NCBI RefSeq assembly: GCF_013363975.1
Contig: NZ_JABWGN010000005.1
Coordinates: 1 to 64,000, forward strand
Direction of reading: 5' to 3'
Source: Nonomuraea montanisoli
GTDB taxonomy: Bacteria > Actinomycetota > Actinomycetes > Streptosporangiales > Streptosporangiaceae
Length of the DNA stretch: 64,000 bases
This document shows, one piece after another, positions 61,092 through 64,000 of this stretch; within the stretch, counting starts at the first letter, position 1; every line of letters starts with the position of its first letter. Position numbers and translations under genes: made by a program. The notes beneath the pieces were generated by a model, which made no database searches, was not told the DNA's origin, and was given only the letters and a program-made list of their open reading frames with translations.

Positions 61092-61126
61092 CCGGATGAA
61101 CCTTTCTGCGTGGGTGACCAGGCGGG

Positions 61127-61570
61127 TCAGACGTGGGTGACCAGGAGGGTCACGCCCATCTCGTCGCCGCAGCTCACCATGATGGGGCCGACGCCGTAGC
61201 CGATCTGACGGGCGAGGGTGGCCTTCGCCACGAATCCTTCAGGATTGTCGTCGATGATGCGGATGTTGGTCAGGGTCGGCCTCTGGATGACGCCGCCGAT
61301 CACCTCCTTGAGCTTCTGGCCTCCCCCGCAGTTGCCGGTGATCGTGATCTCCTGGCCCCGCCTGGTCGTGGGGTTGGGGCTGACCTGGACCACCGCCCTG
61401 GCGCCCTTCGGCGGCTTCGGCGCGGCCGTCGTGGCGGCGGCGTCGGCGGGACCCGTCGTGGCGGCGGCGGGACCCGTCCGGTCGGCGGCGGACGCGCCGG
61501 CGGCTCCCTGCCCCAGCAGGCCCGCCGTCAGGATCAGCCCGGCGACGGTGGCGATCGATGCCCTCTTCAA
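61127..61570 (-). CDS. small secreted protein, function unknown
   Basis: A 147-residue exported protein. A signal peptide covers about 1-28 (IATVAGLILTAGLLGQGAAGASA), an Ala/Thr/Pro/Asp linker reaches about residue 58, and an all-beta-looking domain follows with AVVQVSPNPTTRRGQEITITGNCGGGQKLKEV and PIMVSCGDEMGVTLLVTHV; its two Cys could pair. I do not recognise a family. TTG start, supported by GGAGGA six bases upstream (61582-61577). Confidence 0.65.
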   Translation of the reverse strand: MKRASIATVAGLILTAGLLGQGAAGASAADRTGPAAATTGPADAAATTAAPKPPKGARAVVQVSPNPTTRRGQEITITGNCGGGQKLKEVIGGVIQRPTLTNIRIIDDNPEGFVAKATLARQIGYGVGPIMVSCGDEMGVTLLVTHV

Positions 61571-61685
61571 GATGATTCCTCCGTGAATGCGACGTGCGTG
61601 GGCGATCCCCGCTCGGAGATCGCCGGCGCAACGCTAGGGCGGGCCACGGCGGCGGCGCGTCCTCCCTCGGCCGTCACTTGAGGGC

Positions 61686-61755
61686 GCACCATCCGGAGTA
61701 CGGGCTACGCCGGATGGTGCAGCCGACATCGCCGCTCCACCGGATGGTGCAGCCG
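61686..61755. repeat. competing inverted and direct repeats downstream of the protease gene
   Basis: GCACCATCCGG (61686-61696) and CCGGATGGTGC (61710-61720) form a perfect 11-base stem with a 13-base loop. CCGGATGGTGCAGCCG occurs twice (61710-61725 and 61740-61755), so the first arm could pair with either copy. It may terminate the protease transcript; the duplicated arm is unusual. Confidence 0.6.
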
Positions 61756-61762
61756 GGCCGGG

Positions 61763-62980
61763 CTAGTCGCACCCGCGGGTGCCGGCGGGCGTGGTGGCGG
61801 TGGCGGCCATGCGGGCGTCGGCGGACACTTCCGAGGCGGTCAGCGCGTACGCCGTCTCCGCCTGGCCGGTCACGGCGGCGAAGACGACGCCCAGCACCTG
61901 GCCGCCGGGGGTGAGCAGCGGCCCGCCGGAGTTGCCGGGCCGGACCAGGCCGCGGATGAGGTAGACGTCCCGCGTCACGTCGACCTCGCGGTAGATGTCG
62001 GGGATGATGGCCGTCTTCCGGGCGGCGATCCTGGCCGGGCTCGGCGCGTACCCCTGCCCCTGGGGGTAGCCGGCCACGATGGCGTCGCCGCCCTTGGCGG
62101 CCTCGCCGTGGAAGGCGAGCGGCGGCAGGCCGGCGTTCGGCACGTAGAGGACCGCGACGTCGCGCCGCGGGTTGAAGCGCACCACCGTGGCCGGGCGCGA
62201 CTGCCCGGTGTGGTCGATGATCTGGAGCGCGGTGTCCACGCCCGCGACGACGTGCGCGTTCGTCATGACGTGGTCGGGCGCGAACACGAACCCGGTGCCC
62301 TCGATCTGCTTGTTGCAGGAGCGCGCGGTGCCCCGCACCTGCACGATGCCCGGACGCGCCTGCTGGAGCCCGGCGGCGTTCAGCACGGCGGGGTCGGGCG
62401 CGCGCACGTCGACGGTGGCGTCGCCCCTGATGGCGTCGAGCACCGGCGGGAATTCGGACCGGTCGATGAATTTCTTGAACGGTTTCTGCCAGGCGCGCAC
62501 GCCGTCGGGCATCGCGTGGTCGACGGCCGACAATAACAGCGAGCCGCGAATCTGTTCCACGACCGGCGCGAATGCGCTGGAGACCAGCAGGCTGCCCACC
62601 ATCCAGGAAATGACGAGCACGGACAGGACCCCGGCTATTGTGCCGCCCACCGCGTCCAGCAGCCTGGCCCGCTGTTGTTCCTGCACATAGGAGCGCACCA
62701 CGGCGCCCAGCGTGGAGCAGACGAGCTGGCCCAGTATGGCCGCGACCAGCACGACCACGACCGCGACCAGGATCTGCATGAGGTCGCCGTCGACCAGTGC
62801 CGCGGCGACGGGCGGCGCGACGAAGACGCCGAACACGCACCCGCCGACGAAACCGACGAAACTCATCACCCCGAGGACGAATCCCTGCCGGTAACCCGAG
62901 ACGCCGAATCCGATCGCCATGGCGAGCAGAACGAGATCCAGAAGATCACCACGCACGCGGCAAGGAAACCACAGGCTCAT
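61763..62980 (-). CDS. marP: CvpA/trypsin-like membrane serine protease, MarP-like
   Basis: A 405-residue protein with four N-terminal CvpA-type helices (about 14-150), a linker, and an extracytoplasmic chymotrypsin-fold protease (about 200-400). The triad is His243 (TNAHVVAG), Asp274 (RRDVAVL) and Ser351 (RPGNSGGP). Cys222 and Cys404 could form the disulfide known in mycobacterial MarP, which helps survival at acid pH; the physiological role here is unproven. The ATG is used, although a GTG eight codons later (VRGDLLDLV) is a possible start. Confidence 0.87.
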   Translation of the reverse strand: MSLWFPCRVRGDLLDLVLLAMAIGFGVSGYRQGFVLGVMSFVGFVGGCVFGVFVAPPVAAALVDGDLMQILVAVVVVLVAAILGQLVCSTLGAVVRSYVQEQQRARLLDAVGGTIAGVLSVLVISWMVGSLLVSSAFAPVVEQIRGSLLLSAVDHAMPDGVRAWQKPFKKFIDRSEFPPVLDAIRGDATVDVRAPDPAVLNAAGLQQARPGIVQVRGTARSCNKQIEGTGFVFAPDHVMTNAHVVAGVDTALQIIDHTGQSRPATVVRFNPRRDVAVLYVPNAGLPPLAFHGEAAKGGDAIVAGYPQGQGYAPSPARIAARKTAIIPDIYREVDVTRDVYLIRGLVRPGNSGGPLLTPGGQVLGVVFAAVTGQAETAYALTASEVSADARMAATATTPAGTRGCD

Positions 62981-63020
62981 CCCGTTTCCCAGCCTCGTTT
63001 TCCACCGGATTCCCGATGAC

Positions 63021-63057
63021 CAGGAAAAAGGGCCGGAGAAATAAGATTTCCCCGGCC
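63021..63057 (-). terminator. intrinsic terminator of the flavin monooxygenase gene
   Basis: On the minus strand an AT-containing 12-base stem with one mismatch and a three-base loop (63057-63031) is followed by CCCTTTTTCC (63030-63021), a genuine U-tract. It lies eight bases past the stop at 63065. This is the only classic rho-independent terminator I see in the window. Confidence 0.85.
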
Positions 63058-63064
63058 CGGTGCG

Positions 63065-64000
63065 TCACCCGCCGAACATGGCGACGGCCTCCCGGCCGTG
63101 CTTCTGGTTCTCCACCACGTACGGCCGCAGCTCCTCCTCGTAGGCCAGGAACGCGGCGGCGTGGTCGCCGGCCGAGGCGGCCAGGTGCCGGGCCAGCGTG
63201 TGCGCGCCGATGAGGGCCTGCCAGGTGCCCATGCCCGAGGTCGGCGCGGCGCAGTACCCGGCGTCGCCGACCAGCACGACGCGGCCCTGCGACCAGCGGT
63301 CCGCCTCCACCTGGCACGCGGAGGAGAAGAGGAAGTCGGAGGCGGAGGCCATGTCCTCCACCAGGCGCGGCACCACCCAGCCCGCCCCGGCCATGCGCTC
63401 GCGCACGATCTCCTCCTGGCGGTCGCGTTCCATGAGGTCGAGCTCCGCCGAGTCGGTGCCGAAGGACATGCTGACCGTCATCCGGTCGGCGTCGGCCGCG
63501 CTGAACAGGTAGACGGCCCTGCCCTGGGCGCTCTGCAGCACTCCTCTGTGGTCCAGGGCGAGGTGGTTGGCGGTGGTGAAGCCGACGCCGGACATGCCGA
63601 GGTGGCGCACGAACCGCTCGTGCGGGCCGAACGCCAGCCGCCGCACCGTGGAGTACACGCCGTCGGCGCCGACCACGAGGTCGAAGACGCCGGGCTCGCC
63701 GCGCTCGAACTCCACCCGCGCGCCCGAGTCGTCCTGCGCGATCCGGCTGATGGAGTCGCCGAACACGTAGCGGACGCGCCCCGCGGTGAGCCGGTGCAGG
63801 ATCGCGGTCAGCTCGCGCTTGGGCACCTCCAGGTCGCCGGCGAACGCCTCGGCCGGCAGCTCCCCGATCTTGTGCCCCTCGTCGTCCACGAGATCGGTGC
63901 CGCGCATCATGGTCTCGTGCCCGCGCACCTCCTCCAGGATGCCCATCCCGTCCAGCACGTCGAACGCGGCGCCGCGGAAGTCCACCGCGTACCCGCTGTC
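63065..64000 (-). CDS. FAD-dependent monooxygenase, 5' end cut by window edge
   Basis: The visible 311 codons encode the C-terminal part of a class A flavin monooxygenase. The Asp-Gly motif is in VVGADGVYSTVRR, and the FAD-ribityl Gly-Asp is in RVVLVGDAGYCAAPTSGMGTWQALIGA. The N-terminal GxGxxG and start codon lie past position 64000; the frame is open to the edge (DSGYAVDFRGAAFD). Such enzymes hydroxylate aromatics or polyketides, sometimes inactivating antibiotics; the substrate is unknown. A U-tract terminator follows the stop. Confidence 0.85.
   Translation of the reverse strand, partial: DSGYAVDFRGAAFDVLDGMGILEEVRGHETMMRGTDLVDDEGHKIGELPAEAFAGDLEVPKRELTAILHRLTAGRVRYVFGDSISRIAQDDSGARVEFERGEPGVFDLVVGADGVYSTVRRLAFGPHERFVRHLGMSGVGFTTANHLALDHRGVLQSAQGRAVYLFSAADADRMTVSMSFGTDSAELDLMERDRQEEIVRERMAGAGWVVPRLVEDMASASDFLFSSACQVEADRWSQGRVVLVGDAGYCAAPTSGMGTWQALIGAHTLARHLAASAGDHAAAFLAYEEELRPYVVENQKHGREAVAMFGG

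Overview
The window is high-GC actinobacterial DNA. GTG and TTG starts are common, many genes look leaderless, and several markers point to a filamentous actinomycete: a BldC-type MerR regulator, DUF3073, a valine dehydrogenase, CU044_5270 and DUF6458 proteins, and a PurS/PurQ/PurL set. The purF-purM-DUF3073-vdh-hypothetical-bldC order matches, from memory, the Streptomyces SCO4086-4091 neighbourhood. Overall style suggests Streptosporangiales (Nonomuraea-like), but that is inference. No CRISPR array, insertion sequence, integrase or tRNA was seen.

Layout. 1-474: leader and tandem promoters of an rRNA operon on the minus strand; its 16S gene begins at the left edge. 475-8228: oligopeptidase B-like peptidase overlapping an aldo/keto reductase, a flippase/kinase-like membrane fusion and a molybdopterin oxidoreductase. 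8194-17440: small regulatory and metabolic genes, including a PadR divergon with a textbook operator, a long acyl-CoA dehydrogenase, a metallo-beta-lactamase-fold enzyme and an ECF sigma/CU044_5270 pair. 17524-21114: branched-chain 2-oxoacid dehydrogenase E1alpha-E1beta-E2 operon; an E3 gene (lpdA) lies at 54008. 21339-25322: purS, an RsbW-like ATPase, then purQL. PurL carries an in-frame palindromic insertion.

25380-38013 is the most accessory part. It holds a secreted collagen-like protein, a membrane adenylate-cyclase-like protein followed by a Crp/Fnr regulator and an MFS transporter, an RHH/PemK toxin-antitoxin pair, a TetR-MFS divergon with three operator half-sites, an ABC exporter under a perfect SoxR box with a 19-bp promoter spacer, and a Tat-exported PhoX-like protein. 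This block separates purL from the sterol-carrier/purF/purM/vdh/bldC block (38171-45527). 45731-53918 has TetR and LacI regulators, a lipoprotein amidase overlapping a GH20 hexosaminidase, pyrD, an orphan response regulator and a tautomerase-like gene sharing a symmetric -10. 54008-64000 has lpdA, a receptor Ser/Thr kinase, a secreted protein with two tandem domains, a two-component system, a MarP-like protease and the 3' part of a flavin monooxygenase cut by the right edge.

How the genes connect. Purine synthesis (purS,Q,L,F,M) and pyrD supply nucleotides. The E1/E2 operon and lpdA can make a complete dehydrogenase. Many genes are arranged as divergent or convergent pairs with overlaps of 1-46 bases. 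A recurring start architecture, a TANNNT-like -10 six to eight bases before the start codon, indicates leaderless transcription of about fifteen genes and was used here to choose several starts.
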